A DNA stretch of 39,043 bases from an uncultured Methylotenera sp. (GCF_946479685.1 NZ_CAMLGS010000026.1:1-39043); one strand, 5' to 3'; numbered from the stretch's first letter, positions 17,319 through 26,329 are shown. A program made the numbers and translations. The notes: a model not told the origin generated them from the letters alone.

Positions 17319-18467
17319 GTGCAAGGACAAATGGAAAAAGGGCAGGCTGAGAAGTTTGTATTCGACTTATTGCGGTTGATGTTGGCAAAAAATGCCTCTG
17401 ATTTGTTCATTACGGTTGGTTTTCCACCGGCTATCAAGGTGGACGGTAAAGTTACGCCACTGAGCAGTCAGGTATTAACTGCACTGCAGGCCCGTGAAAT
17501 TTCACGGGCGATTATGAATGATAAGCAAACTGCTGAGTTCGATGCTACCAACGAGTGTAACTTTGCCATTGGCATTCCTAGTGTGGCGCGTTTCCGCGTC
17601 AATGCATTTGTACAGCGTGGTACGGTAGGGTTGGTATTTAGAACGATCACGACCAAAATTCCGGAGATTGATGAATTGGGCTTGCCGCCAGTGCTCAAAG
17701 ACGTGGCGATGACCAAGCGCGGCTTGGTGATTTTTGTGGGCGGTACCGGTTCTGGTAAGTCTACTTCTTTGGCGGCGATGGTGGGTTATCGTAATCAAAA
17801 TAGCTATGGGCATATTATTACCATTGAAGACCCGGTTGAGTTCGTGCATGAGCACAGGAACTGTATCGTGACCCAGCGTGAGGTGGGGGTAGATACCGAT
17901 AACTGGCACGTGGCCTTGAAAAACACCTTGCGTCAGGCACCTGATGTAATTTTGATTGGTGAAATTCGCGACCGCGAGACCATGGATTATGCGATTGCCT
18001 TTGCTGAAACCGGCCATCTTTGTATGGCGACACTGCACGCCAATAGTACCAATCAGGCACTAGACCGCATTATTAACTTCTTCCCGGAAGAGCGTCGCCA
18101 TCAGTTGCTGATGGACTTGTCGCTCAACGTGCGTGCGTTTGTGTCGCAGCGTTTGATTCCTAAAAAAGAGGGCAAGGGCAGAACAGCGGCGATGGAGGTG
18201 ATGTTGAACTCGCCATTGATCTCAGATTTGATCTTTAAAGGCGAAGTGCATGAGATTAAAGAGATTATTGCCAAGTCGCGTGAGTTGGGCATGCAAACCT
18301 TTGACCAGTCATTATTTGATTTGTATGAGGCCGACGTTATTACTTACGAAGATGCCTTGCGCAACGCAGACTCAGTAAACGACCTACGCCTGAAAATTAA
18401 ACTGGAAGGCAAGGGTGCGCACAGTAAAGACTTATCAGCAGGGCTGGATGCATTGGGTATCGTTTAG
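17319..18467 (+). CDS. pilU: Type IV pilus accessory retraction ATPase
   Basis: PilU is a PilT paralogue that assists retraction under load and depends on PilT. The 382 residues include Walker A GGTGSGKS (141-148), APDVILIGEIRD and the His box GHLCMATLHANS. In place of AIRNLIRE it has the PilU-type ISDLIFKGEV segment. The longer C-terminal tail after residue 350 is usual for PilU. The start is a GTG at 17319 with AAAGGGA six bases upstream; an ATG four codons on is a weaker choice. A strong terminator follows. Confidence 0.95.
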   Translation: MQGQMEKGQAEKFVFDLLRLMLAKNASDLFITVGFPPAIKVDGKVTPLSSQVLTALQAREISRAIMNDKQTAEFDATNECNFAIGIPSVARFRVNAFVQRGTVGLVFRTITTKIPEIDELGLPPVLKDVAMTKRGLVIFVGGTGSGKSTSLAAMVGYRNQNSYGHIITIEDPVEFVHEHRNCIVTQREVGVDTDNWHVALKNTLRQAPDVILIGEIRDRETMDYAIAFAETGHLCMATLHANSTNQALDRIINFFPEERRHQLLMDLSLNVRAFVSQRLIPKKEGKGRTAAMEVMLNSPLISDLIFKGEVHEIKEIIAKSRELGMQTFDQSLFDLYEADVITYEDALRNADSVNDLRLKIKLEGKGAHSKDLSAGLDALGIV

Positions 18468-18546
18468 CTAGGTCGTTAGTAAAATAGCTCGCTTGTAAAT
18501 TGGATAGCTAGTAAAGTAGCTAGCTCATAACTCGATAATTGTTCGT

Positions 18547-18577
18547 AAAAAAGGCGCTGAGAATCAGCGCCTTTTTT
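18547..18577. terminator. Bidirectional rho-independent terminator (pilU / pyrC')
   Basis: An uninterrupted inverted repeat, AAAAAAGGCGCTGA (18547-18560) and TCAGCGCCTTTTTT (18564-18577), closes over a GAA loop. It has a GC-rich core and a T-run on both strands. It stands between convergent pilU and pyrC' and should end both transcripts. Confidence 0.92.
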
Positions 18578-18606
18578 AATGTAAGCCAGTGTTATACAGC
18601 CTGGTT

Positions 18607-19881
18607 TTAGTCGTGATACACGACTTGCCCATTAACCAAGGTGTACTTCACTTTGCCAGCCAGTTCCAGTCCTGTGAACGGGGTATTTTTACCTTGGCTT
18701 TTCAGTGTTTTTGGGCTGACTTTCCAGTATTCGTTAGCATCAAAGATACACAAGTCTGCATTGCTATTTGGGCTTAAATCACCAGCCGCTATGCCTAGAA
18801 TATTGGCTGATGCTTGGGTGATGCGCTCAATGGCGTGTGACAGGCTGACTTTCTCTTGCGCTGCCCATTTCAGCGTTAACGGTAGCAATAACTCCAAGCC
18901 TGTGGCACCAATCTCTGCTTCAGCAAACGGTGCTAGCTTTGCGTCATCGTCCACTGGCGTATGATCTGAACAAATGGCATCAATGGTACCGTCTTTTAAA
19001 CCAGCACTTAGTTCGGCTTTGTCGCGTTGCGTGCGTAATGGCGGTTTTAAGTGGCAGTTAGCATCAAAGTAAGCTATGTCGTGCTCAGTGAGTAGCAAGT
19101 GGTTAGCGCTCACGTCGCAGCTGACTTTTAAGCCCTGTGCTTTCGCTGCACGTACCATAGCCACACCTTCCGCTGTAGATAGGCGGCTAATATGTATGCT
19201 GGCGCCAGTCTCCTGAGCAATGCGCAGTATGCTCGCCAATGCCAGCGCTTCTGCCGCACTAGGGATGCCTTTAAGACCCATTCTGGTGGCAACTTCGCCA
19301 TCATGTGCTACGCCTTTTGCGGCCAAAAATGGCTCTTCCGCATGTAAAAACAGTGTGAAACCAAAAGTCGCAGCGTATTCCATGGCGCGCCATAGCACTT
19401 GAGTGTCGGTAATCGCAATATTGGCTTGCGAGAAGCCGACGCAGCCTGCCGTGTGCAGTTCGTTCATTTCTGAAAGGGCAGCGCCTTTTAGCTGTCTAGT
19501 CATCGCGCCTAGTGGGTAAACATGCGCTAGGCCTTGCTGTTTGGCACGATGCTTCAGCATCTCTACCAAGCCAGGCTCATCCAACACTGGGTCTGTGTCT
19601 GGTGGGCAAGCCAGGCTGGTGACGCCACCGGCTACTGCCGCTTGTAGCTCACTGGCTAGTCTGGCTTTGTACTCATCCCCAGGTTCACGCAGTCTTGCTG
19701 ATAGGTCAACTAAGCCCGGGCATACGGTAAGATTAGTGGCATCAATGGTTTTGGTGGCAATAAAGCCCTCCGGCATGGTGCCGATGCCGACGATTTTGCC
19801 AGCTGCGATAAATACATCGAGTTTGGCGTTAATGTTGTTTTTTGGGTCAATCAGTTGACCGTTCTTGATATGAATTTTCAT
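18607..19881 (-). CDS. pyrC': Dihydroorotase-like protein PyrC' (catalytically degenerate), likely aspartate transcarbamoylase partner
   Basis: The 424-residue protein has the fold and length of a class I dihydroorotase but lacks key metal ligands. The DxHxH motif reads [11 protein letters not shown], so both histidines are replaced (Ser61, Arg63). The bridging-Asp segment reads GFSQANIAI rather than FSDDG. His180 (LFLHAEE), His230 (SIHISR) and Asp306 (CSDHTP) remain. This is the pattern of Pseudomonas PyrC', an inactive homologue needed to assemble the PyrB dodecamer. Its ATG overlaps the pyrB stop by four bases, which supports a stoichiometric partner. A working dihydroorotase must be encoded elsewhere. 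The symbol pyrX is also used for such proteins. Confidence 0.9.
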   Translation of the reverse strand: MKIHIKNGQLIDPKNNINAKLDVFIAAGKIVGIGTMPEGFIATKTIDATNLTVCPGLVDLSARLREPGDEYKARLASELQAAVAGGVTSLACPPDTDPVLDEPGLVEMLKHRAKQQGLAHVYPLGAMTRQLKGAALSEMNELHTAGCVGFSQANIAITDTQVLWRAMEYAATFGFTLFLHAEEPFLAAKGVAHDGEVATRMGLKGIPSAAEALALASILRIAQETGASIHISRLSTAEGVAMVRAAKAQGLKVSCDVSANHLLLTEHDIAYFDANCHLKPPLRTQRDKAELSAGLKDGTIDAICSDHTPVDDDAKLAPFAEAEIGATGLELLLPLTLKWAAQEKVSLSHAIERITQASANILGIAAGDLSPNSNADLCIFDANEYWKVSPKTLKSQGKNTPFTGLELAGKVKYTLVNGQVVYHD

Positions 19882-20840
19882 AGTGCTGCTCCTGTACCGC
19901 CACCAAGTATCGCCATTACTGCCATGCGAATGGCAATGCCGTAGGTCACTTGCGGCAATATGACTGACTGTTTGCCATCGGCAACGGTAGAATCAATTTC
20001 TACGCCGCGGTTCATCGGGCCCGGGTGCATAACAATGGCATCAGGCTTGGCAAGTGCTAAGCGTTCAGGTGTTAGTCCGTAGGTTTTAAAGTATTCTTGT
20101 GAGCTTGGCAGCATGGCGCCGTTCATGCGCTCATTTTGCAAGCGCAGCATCATGATGACGTCAACATCTTTTAAGCCTGCATCCATATCGTGATACACAT
20201 GCACGCCTAGTTTTTCTACTTGTGCCGGTAGCAGTGTTTTTGGTGCAATGACACGTACTTCTGGTACGCCTAGTGTGGTTAGCGCGTGAATCTCAGAGCG
20301 GGCAACGCGTGAGTGTAAAACATCACCGACGATGGCTACTCTTAAATTGTGTAGTTCAGGTTTGTATTTGCGGATGGTAAAGACATCTAGCAGGCCTTGC
20401 GTTGGGTGAGAGTGACGACCATCGCCTGCGTTAATCACATGGATATGCGGTGGCACATGTTTGGCAATTAAATGCGCAGCGCCTGATTGTGCGTGGCGCA
20501 CCACAAACATATCGGCATGCATGGCAATTAGGTTATCCACGGTATCTAAAATGGTTTCACCTTTAGATTGCGACGATGTGCTGACATTTAAGCTGATAAC
20601 ATCGGCAGAGAGGCGTTTTGCCGCAATTTCAAATGTGGTGCGGGTGCGCGTGCTGTTCTCAAAAAAGAGGTTACAGACGGTTTTACCGCGTAGCAGCGGT
20701 ACTTTTTTCACTTCGCGTTCAGCCACACCTACAAACGATTCTGCGGTATCTAGAATTTGGTTCAGTATCTTTTTGGGTAAGCCTTCAATGGAAAGCAGGT
20801 GTCGCAGTTGACCGTCAGTATCAAGTTGAGGGTTATTCAT
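19878..20840 (-). CDS. pyrB: Aspartate carbamoyltransferase catalytic chain
   Basis: PyrB condenses carbamoyl phosphate and aspartate, the committed step of pyrimidine synthesis. Taken from ATG 20840 it has 320 residues. An upstream in-frame GTG at 20858 would overlap pyrR and adds six residues unlike the family start. Carbamoyl-phosphate binding is shown by STRTRTTFE (63-71). [19 protein letters not shown] and [11 protein letters not shown] are all present. The extended N-terminus before [11 protein letters not shown] matches the Pseudomonas class that assembles with PyrC'. No pyrI regulatory gene is nearby. Confidence 0.95.
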   Translation of the reverse strand: MNNPQLDTDGQLRHLLSIEGLPKKILNQILDTAESFVGVAEREVKKVPLLRGKTVCNLFFENSTRTRTTFEIAAKRLSADVISLNVSTSSQSKGETILDTVDNLIAMHADMFVVRHAQSGAAHLIAKHVPPHIHVINAGDGRHSHPTQGLLDVFTIRKYKPELHNLRVAIVGDVLHSRVARSEIHALTTLGVPEVRVIAPKTLLPAQVEKLGVHVYHDMDAGLKDVDVIMMLRLQNERMNGAMLPSSQEYFKTYGLTPERLALAKPDAIVMHPGPMNRGVEIDSTVADGKQSVILPQVTYGIAIRMAVMAILGGGTGAAL

Positions 20841-20844
20841 GCTG

Positions 20845-21402
20845 TTATGGTCTCGCACTATTGTGTTGAGGAGTAAGTTCTAGGGCCAAGCTGCCGTCAG
20901 CTAACTGGGTTAGCTGTAAGTGCTGTGATGCCGCCAATGATAGGTCAGCCGCTACTAACTGTGGCGCAATCGGTAGCTCGCGGCCGCCACGGTTTACTAG
21001 GGCGATTAAGGTAATACTGGCGGGTCTGCCGTAATCAAACAGTTCATTCATGGCGGCACGCGTGGTGCGGCCTGTGTAGAACACGTCATCAATTAAAATG
21101 ATATGTTTGTTTTCTACATCAAACGTAATCTGGCTAGGGCGGTTTTCTGCTTTGAGGCCGCGCTGTGCATAGTCGTCTCTATAAAAAGAAACGTCTAGCG
21201 TGCCATGCTCGATTTGATGTAATTTAATTTGGTCTGCCAGCAGCACTAACAGACGCTGCATTAGCCACACACCGCCGCTGTGTATGCCCACCAGTGCGGT
21301 GTTGGGCTGCAGCAAAGGTGAAAGCTTTTGCGCAAGTGTGCTGAGCAAGGCCTCTGCATCTGGCAGTTGGCTGGGGTCAAGGGTGTGGTTAGTATCAGTC
21401 AT
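20845..21402 (-). CDS. pyrR: PyrR-type bifunctional regulator / uracil phosphoribosyltransferase
   Basis: This 185-residue type I phosphoribosyltransferase has the PRPP loop [30 protein letters not shown] as the pyrophosphate loop, and LDVSFYRDD typical of PyrR. In Bacillus PyrR binds pyr mRNA to cause attenuation. In Gram-negatives its regulatory activity is less clear and it may act mainly as a UPRTase. No obvious anti-terminator/terminator pair is visible before pyrB, because the pyrR stop lies four bases from the pyrB ATG. Any attenuation would therefore have to act upstream of pyrR itself. Confidence 0.93.
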   Translation of the reverse strand: MTDTNHTLDPSQLPDAEALLSTLAQKLSPLLQPNTALVGIHSGGVWLMQRLLVLLADQIKLHQIEHGTLDVSFYRDDYAQRGLKAENRPSQITFDVENKHIILIDDVFYTGRTTRAAMNELFDYGRPASITLIALVNRGGRELPIAPQLVAADLSLAASQHLQLTQLADGSLALELTPQHNSARP

Positions 21403-21481
21403 GTTGTTATTTTACTGAATATTCCTAGTTACTTGGTTGCTTACTATGGTTAATTGAGCGCACACAAAATAATGCTGCAAA

Positions 21482-21952
21482 TTAAACTTGTTTTGCTGCC
21501 TGATCAAAATAGCTTTGTAATATGGTTTGTGCGGCGACTTGGTCTAGCATTTCTTTTTGTGCGCGGCCTCTAATGCCTGCTTCATTTAACAACTGGCTCG
21601 CCGCTGCTGAGCTATAGCGTTCATCAATCAGCGCGACAGGCAGGTTAAAACGACCATTGAGGCGTCGTGCAAACTTCTTGCAGAGCTGTGTTACCGCATG
21701 TTCGCTACCATCTAAGCTTAACGGCAAGCCTACTACTAGCAGGCGTGGTTGCCACTCACTCACCAGTTTGGTGATGATTTGGAAGCGAATTTCGTTACTT
21801 TCATTATCTATAGTCATCAGCGGGTTAGCGCTGGCGAGCAAGTGCTCACCCACGGCAATGCCGATACGTTTTTCGCCAAAATCAAAGGCCAGTACCGTGC
21901 CAGATTGCACATGTGCCAGGTTGTAAACCTTTTCGTTATCAATCAGTTGCAT
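21482..21952 (-). CDS. ruvX: Putative pre-16S rRNA nuclease, YqgF/RuvX family
   Basis: The 156-residue RNase H-fold protein carries the first acidic motif in LAFDFGEKRIGIAVG, the central LLVVGLPLSLDG and the last acidic motif in LIDERYSSAAA. The family processes the 5' end of 16S rRNA and was earlier thought to be a Holliday junction resolvase. It is slightly longer than E. coli YqgF because of the N-terminal dozen residues. It lies 17 bases after yqgE and 79 bases before pyrR, a conserved order. Confidence 0.94.
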   Translation of the reverse strand: MQLIDNEKVYNLAHVQSGTVLAFDFGEKRIGIAVGEHLLASANPLMTIDNESNEIRFQIITKLVSEWQPRLLVVGLPLSLDGSEHAVTQLCKKFARRLNGRFNLPVALIDERYSSAAASQLLNEAGIRGRAQKEMLDQVAAQTILQSYFDQAAKQV

Positions 21953-21969
21953 AAGCGATATGGCTGCGG

Positions 21970-22551
21970 TTAGGCGTGCCCGGCAACGTCTGACAGCATG
22001 GCGGGGTCAAACCCCAGCAAGCTCATTGCCGCATTAAACTGCTCTTCATGTGGGGTCTCAAATAAAATTTTATTGAGGGTCGCCGCATCTTTGGCTTGCA
22101 CTGAGAGCCAGCTGTTTTGTATGATTTCCTGCTCGAGCTGGTTAGGTGTCCACCCAGCGTAACCTAGTGAAAATATCAGTTTTTTAGGCCCGGTACCCAC
22201 GGCCACGGCTTCTAAAATATCTTTTGAAGTGGTGAGCGCGGTTTTGTCGTTAATGATGATAGAGCTGTCCCAGTCGCCGCAAGGCTCGTGTAACACGAAG
22301 CCGCGTTCTGGCTGCACCGGGCCACCAAACAGCACCGGACTGTGTGCAATCGTGGTGTCTTCCAGTTTGATATTGATTTTATCAAACAGGGTTTCGTAGT
22401 TCATATCGGTTGGGCGGTTAATCACAATGCCCATAGCGCCTTCTTCGCTGTGGGTGCAAATAAAGGTGACAGACTTGGCAAAGTAGGGGTCTGCCAAGTT
22501 GGGCATGGCAATTAGAAAGTGGCCGGTCAGGTTGATGTTATCTAAAGACAT
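21970..22551 (-). CDS. yqgE: UPF0301 family protein YqgE/AlgH
   Basis: The 193-residue protein matches the YqgE/AlgH family throughout: NLTGHFLIAMPNLADPYFAK at the start, HSEEGAMGIVINRP, and LFGGPVQPERGFVLH in the middle. It was named AlgH in Pseudomonas for an effect on alginate; the biochemical role is unknown. The tight link with ruvX and pyrR is conserved in beta- and gammaproteobacteria. It begins four bases after the ribBX stop codon, so it is probably co-translated. Confidence 0.95.
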   Translation of the reverse strand: MSLDNINLTGHFLIAMPNLADPYFAKSVTFICTHSEEGAMGIVINRPTDMNYETLFDKINIKLEDTTIAHSPVLFGGPVQPERGFVLHEPCGDWDSSIIINDKTALTTSKDILEAVAVGTGPKKLIFSLGYAGWTPNQLEQEIIQNSWLSVQAKDAATLNKILFETPHEEQFNAAMSLLGFDPAMLSDVAGHA

Positions 22552-22555
22552 AAGG

Positions 22556-23677
22556 TTAAGCCGATTTTGTTGCTTCTAAATAGCCGGTGACTTCTAGCCC
22601 AAAGCCCGCCATGCTAGGCATTTTACGTGGGTTAGCCATTAGTTTCATTTTACGGACATTGCAGTCCAGTAAGATTTGTGAACCTATACCGTAAGTGCGC
22701 AACTCTTGATTAACGCGTATCGGTTGGTCCGCACCTTTGATACGGTCTACGATGGTTTCGTTCGATTCTTGGTGGTGTAGCAAGATCATGACACCAGCTT
22801 CTGCATTGGCAATCGTTTTCATCGCCTCTAGGGTATTCCAGCTATGGGTGCAGCTAGAGCTATCCAGTAAGTCAAAAATAGACAGTGGCTCGTGCACACG
22901 TACCAATACTTCTTGTTCTGGGGTGGGTGTGCCTTTGATTAACACCAGATGTGTTTCTTTTGCGATTTTATCTTGGTAAGCAATCAGCTTCATTTCGCCG
23001 TAAGGGGTTTGCACCATGCGTTCGGCAGAACGCTCAATCAGGCTTTCGGTTTCTGCGCGGTAATGGATTAAATCGGCAATCGTGCCGATTTTAAGCTTGT
23101 GCTCCGCGGCAAAAACCATTAAATCAGGCAGGCGCGCCATGCTGCCATCGTCTTTTAAAATCTCGCAAATCACACTGGCTGGCTCCAAACCTGCCAGCTG
23201 CGCTAAGTCGCAACCTGCTTCAGTGTGGCCAGCGCGCACCAATACGCCACCATCCATCGCGCTTAGCGGGAAAATATGGCCTGGGCTGACAATATCTTGT
23301 GGCTGGGCTGCTTTGGCGACAGCCGCTTGTATGGTTCTGGCACGGTCGGCCGCAGAAATACCGGTGGTGACGCCTTCTGCCGCTTCAATCGATACGGTAA
23401 AGTTGGTGCCCATGCGCGCACCGTTTTTTTGCACCATTTTGCTCAAATTCAGCTGATGGCAGCGTGATTCTGTCAGGGTTAGGCAAATCAAGCCGCGCCC
23501 GTACTTAGCCATAAAGTTAACATGCTCTGCCGTTGCAAACTGCGCAGCCAGTACTAAGTCACCCTCATTCTCACGGTGCTCGTCATCGACCAGCACCACC
23601 ATGCGGCCTTGTCTGATTTCTTCGATAATTTCTTTAGCTGGGCTGATATTGTTCATAGGTGATTCTGCGTGACTCAT
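22556..23677 (-). CDS. ribB: RibBX: 3,4-dihydroxy-2-butanone 4-phosphate synthase fused to a degenerate GTP cyclohydrolase II domain
   Basis: The N-terminal half (about 10-212) is an intact DHBP synthase, converting ribulose 5-phosphate to the four-carbon riboflavin precursor. It has the acidic loop DDEHRENEGD (31-40), AAEGVTTGISAADRA and the HTEAG motif (151-155). The C-terminal half has the GTP cyclohydrolase II fold, but the zinc and catalytic site is gone. Where active enzymes read RVHSECLTGD...RCDCG, this one has RVHEPLSIFDLL and then SSSCTHSW, leaving one of three cysteines (Cys276). This fits the RibBX hybrids described in proteobacteria. A separate ribA is expected elsewhere. ATG 23677 with AGGGAC upstream is preferred to ATG 23656. 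Confidence 0.92.
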   Translation of the reverse strand: MSHAESPMNNISPAKEIIEEIRQGRMVVLVDDEHRENEGDLVLAAQFATAEHVNFMAKYGRGLICLTLTESRCHQLNLSKMVQKNGARMGTNFTVSIEAAEGVTTGISAADRARTIQAAVAKAAQPQDIVSPGHIFPLSAMDGGVLVRAGHTEAGCDLAQLAGLEPASVICEILKDDGSMARLPDLMVFAAEHKLKIGTIADLIHYRAETESLIERSAERMVQTPYGEMKLIAYQDKIAKETHLVLIKGTPTPEQEVLVRVHEPLSIFDLLDSSSCTHSWNTLEAMKTIANAEAGVMILLHHQESNETIVDRIKGADQPIRVNQELRTYGIGSQILLDCNVRKMKLMANPRKMPSMAGFGLEVTGYLEATKSA

Positions 23678-23680
23678 TGT

Positions 23681-24319
23681 TTATTGTCCCTGCGTTGCTG
23701 AGGATGCTTGGTTGCGGGCAGCTTGGTCTTCTGTTGACCACTGCGTCATGCGCTCTACGTAACGTGCAATCTGGTCTACTTCCAGATTGACAGGGCTGCC
23801 TTCACTTAAAAGATTTAAGGTGGTGTGCTCCAGCGTGTGCGGGATTAAGTTGATGCTGAAATCGTCACCGCTGATTTTGTTCACGGTGAGGCTCACGCCA
23901 TTAACGCAAATAGAGCCTTTAATCGAAATGTATTTGGAGATGGCATGCGGCGCGCGAATATCAAGCTGCCAGCATTCACCCAAAGACTGAAACTTTAGCA
24001 CGGTGCCCACGCCATCCACGTGACCGCTCACCAAGTGTCCGCCCAGTCGGTCAGATAAGCGTAAGGCTTTTTCTAAGTTGACGGGGTGGGTCTTGTCTAG
24101 TCCTACGGTTACCGATAGCGTCTCTTGAGAAACGTGCGCCTCAAAGTGTGATTCACTCATGTTAACCACGGTCAAACACGTACCATTAACCGCGATACTG
24201 TCACCTAGGTTCACATCGCTCATATCAAGCGCTGCGCTAGCTATTGAAAGATGCATATCTGCGCCAACGGAATTGGTTTGCGTGATTGCGCCGACTGATT
24301 GAATGATTCCTGTAAACAT
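23681..24319 (-). CDS. ribE: Riboflavin synthase alpha chain
   Basis: This trimeric enzyme dismutates two molecules of 6,7-dimethyl-8-ribityllumazine to riboflavin. The start is taken at ATG 24319, giving the near-universal MFTGIIQSVG; the upstream in-frame ATG 24343 adds eight unrelated residues. Two lumazine-binding repeats are clear: DSIAVNGTCLTV (40-51) and KGSICVNGVSLTV (134-146). The length of 212 residues is normal. The gene is called ribC or ribE depending on species. It heads the rib-pyr run, three bases before ribBX, and its promoter predicts a leaderless mRNA. Confidence 0.96.
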   Translation of the reverse strand: MFTGIIQSVGAITQTNSVGADMHLSIASAALDMSDVNLGDSIAVNGTCLTVVNMSESHFEAHVSQETLSVTVGLDKTHPVNLEKALRLSDRLGGHLVSGHVDGVGTVLKFQSLGECWQLDIRAPHAISKYISIKGSICVNGVSLTVNKISGDDFSINLIPHTLEHTTLNLLSEGSPVNLEVDQIARYVERMTQWSTEDQAARNQASSATQGQ

Positions 24320-24326
24320 AATTGGA

Positions 24327-24335
24327 ATTTTAACA
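24327..24335 (-). promoter_or_regulatory. Extended -10 of ribE, seven bases from ATG
   Basis: The minus strand reads TGTTAAAAT (TGn-TAAAAT), with only seven bases between its end and the ribE ATG at 24319. No ribosome binding site is visible, so transcription should begin at or next to the start codon. Confidence 0.45.
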
Positions 24336-24343
24336 GATAACAC

Positions 24344-24371
24344 TAGATAACGATTAGAAGCCTGCTAAAAT
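24344..24371 (+). promoter_or_regulatory. Extended -10 promoter of lolC, seven bases from ATG
   Basis: TGCTAAAAT (24363-24371) is an extended -10, with a weak -35 TAGATA (24344-24349) 16 bases upstream. The lolC ATG starts at 24379, seven bases on. As with the divergent ribE, no ribosome binding site is present and the mRNA may be leaderless. Confidence 0.45.
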
Positions 24372-24378
24372 CTGCCCT

Positions 24379-25647
24379 ATGAAATCTATCCCATACGAAT
24401 TATTTGTCGGCTGGCGCTACACACGTGCCAAGCGCAAAAATCACTTTATTTCCTTTATTTCCCTGACCAGTATGATAGGCATTGCGCTTGGGGTGGCAGC
24501 GCTGATTGTTGTGCTTTCGGTGATGAATGGCTTTCAAAAAGAGCTGCGCACGCGCATTTTAGGCGTGGCTTCACATTTGGAAGTGACTGGGGGTGGTAAT
24601 CAGCTCACAGATTGGCAGTCAGTCGCGGCGTTTTCTGCCAAACAGCCAAACGTACAGGCGAGTGCTCCCTACATTAGTGCACAAGCCATGTTGAGTTATG
24701 ATCAAGGCGTGCAAGGGGCAATTGTGCGCGGCGTGATTCCTAGCGCCGAAGATAAAGTGGCAGACCTGGGTAAGCACATGAAAGTCGGGCGCTTGGAAGA
24801 TTTGCGCGCAGGCGAGTTTGGCATCATTTTGGGTGTGGATTTAGCGCAGGCGCTAGGTGCACAAATTGGCGATAAAGTGGTGCTGATGGCACCGCAAGGG
24901 CAGTTCACCCCCACTGGTGTGGTGCCGCGTTTAAAGCAATTTACCTTGGTTGGCCTGTTCCAGATTGGTATGTATGAGTACGATGCAGGTTTGGCGCTGA
25001 TTCATCTGGATGATGCTGCCAAGTTATACCGCATGGGCGATAAAGTTTCTGGTGTGCGCTTAAAGCTTGCCGATTTGTTTGATGCGCCTGCCGTAGCCGC
25101 GCATATTTCTGACCAGCTCAATGCGCAAGCTAATAACAACGGCGGTTATTACGTATCAGATTGGACTAGGCAGCATGCTAACTTTTTCCGCGCAGTACAG
25201 ATGGAAAAACGCGTCATGTTTATTATCCTGACGCTGATTGTGGCGGTGGCTGCTTTTAATATCGTATCTACCTTAGTGATGGCAGTGACCGATAAGCGTG
25301 CAGATATCGCTATCATGCGCACCTTCGGCGCTAGCCCAGGCAGCATCATGAAAATATTTATCGTGCAAGGTGCGCTGATTGGCGTGATTGGTACCGCATT
25401 AGGCGCGTTGTTCGGTATTTTGATTGCGCTGAATATCGACACCATTATCCCGTTTATAGAGAACCTGTTTAACGTACAGTTCTTGGCCAAAGATGTTTAT
25501 TACATCAGTGATTTGCCATCGGATCTTATCTGGTCTGATGTGTTCACCATCGTCACGGTTTCGTTTTTCTTAAGTTTACTAGCAACGCTCTATCCGAGTT
25601 TTAAAGCCAGTAGAATCAACCCAGCAGAGGCGTTGCGTTATGAGTAG
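24379..25647 (+). CDS. lolC: Lipoprotein-releasing ABC transporter permease LolC/LolE family (LolF-like)
   Basis: This 422-residue inner-membrane protein is the permease of the Lol exporter, which extracts outer-membrane lipoproteins for LolA. The first transmembrane segment follows the family motif [20 protein letters not shown] large periplasmic domain (about 45-265) precedes three further helices in the FtsX-like C-terminal region, containing [11 protein letters not shown] and ending in [12 protein letters not shown]. It overlaps lolD by eight bases. No second permease (lolE) follows, so the transporter may use two copies of this protein, as described for LolF-type systems. Confidence 0.92.
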   Translation: MKSIPYELFVGWRYTRAKRKNHFISFISLTSMIGIALGVAALIVVLSVMNGFQKELRTRILGVASHLEVTGGGNQLTDWQSVAAFSAKQPNVQASAPYISAQAMLSYDQGVQGAIVRGVIPSAEDKVADLGKHMKVGRLEDLRAGEFGIILGVDLAQALGAQIGDKVVLMAPQGQFTPTGVVPRLKQFTLVGLFQIGMYEYDAGLALIHLDDAAKLYRMGDKVSGVRLKLADLFDAPAVAAHISDQLNAQANNNGGYYVSDWTRQHANFFRAVQMEKRVMFIILTLIVAVAAFNIVSTLVMAVTDKRADIAIMRTFGASPGSIMKIFIVQGALIGVIGTALGALFGILIALNIDTIIPFIENLFNVQFLAKDVYYISDLPSDLIWSDVFTIVTVSFFLSLLATLYPSFKASRINPAEALRYE

Positions 25648-26326
25648 CCAGATTTCACAGCCAGTAATTGCGTGTCAGAATCTGTATAAAACTTACCAGG
25701 GGCTGGATGTTTCTGTATTGAACGGTATTGATTTAAGCGTCAATACGGGTGAGCAAGTGGCTATTGTGGGCGCTTCAGGCTCTGGCAAAAGTACTTTGCT
25801 GCATTTGCTGGGCGGGCTGGATATTCCTAGCAGTGGCAAGGTGCATATCCTGGATCAAGATCTTGCGCAGTTGTCCGAAGCGCAAAAAGGCAATTTGCGT
25901 AACCAGTCTTTAGGTTTTGTATATCAGTTTCATCATCTGTTGCCAGAGTTTACTGCACTAGAAAACGTAGCGATGCCACTGTTAATTCGCCGCGTTGCGC
26001 GCGAGCAAGCGCTTACCACCGCGAGTGAAATGCTAGAAAAAGTTGGGCTTAAGCATCGCTTGGAGCATATGCCGGGTGAACTATCTGGCGGGGAACGCCA
26101 GCGTGCGGCCTTAGCTCGCGCGATGGTGACTTCACCGCAGTGCATTCTTGCTGATGAGCCTACCGGTAATCTGGATAGGCATACGGCGCATGCAGTATTT
26201 GATTTACTGTTGGAAATGAACCAAGCGCAGCAAGTGAGTTTGGTGGTGGTGACGCACGATTTGGAGCTGGCGGCAAAAATGCAGCGACGTTATAAGTTAA
26301 TTGACGGCCAGTTGGTGACTTTGTAA
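25640..26326 (+). CDS. lolD: Lipoprotein-releasing system ATP-binding protein
   Basis: The 228-residue ABC ATPase energises the Lol permease. It has Walker A GASGSGKS (44-51), the LolD-type Q-loop [18 protein letters not shown], signature [15 protein letters not shown] and Walker [12 protein letters not shown]. The Q-loop stretch with HHLLPEF is diagnostic of LolD among MacB-type ATPases. Its ATG lies inside the last codons of lolC, implying coupled translation. Confidence 0.95.
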   Translation: MSSQISQPVIACQNLYKTYQGLDVSVLNGIDLSVNTGEQVAIVGASGSGKSTLLHLLGGLDIPSSGKVHILDQDLAQLSEAQKGNLRNQSLGFVYQFHHLLPEFTALENVAMPLLIRRVAREQALTTASEMLEKVGLKHRLEHMPGELSGGERQRAALARAMVTSPQCILADEPTGNLDRHTAHAVFDLLLEMNQAQQVSLVVVTHDLELAAKMQRRYKLIDGQLVTL

Positions 26327-26329
26327 CAC

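Noticed and set aside
17502..18038. 178-codon minus-strand reading frame over pilU
   Set aside because: It is a long antisense shadow, His-rich by reversal of common codons, with no start signal and no recognisable domain.
18607..19881. Active dihydroorotase
   Set aside because: The HxH motif and the bridging aspartate are replaced; the pattern fits the inactive PyrC' family.
22556..23677. Bifunctional RibBA (active GTP cyclohydrolase II)
   Set aside because: The zinc cysteines of the cyclohydrolase motif are missing, so only the RibB activity can be supported.
24320..24343. Upstream ATG start for ribE at 24343
   Set aside because: It adds eight residues before the universal MFTGIIQ start and lies upstream of the extended -10 element.
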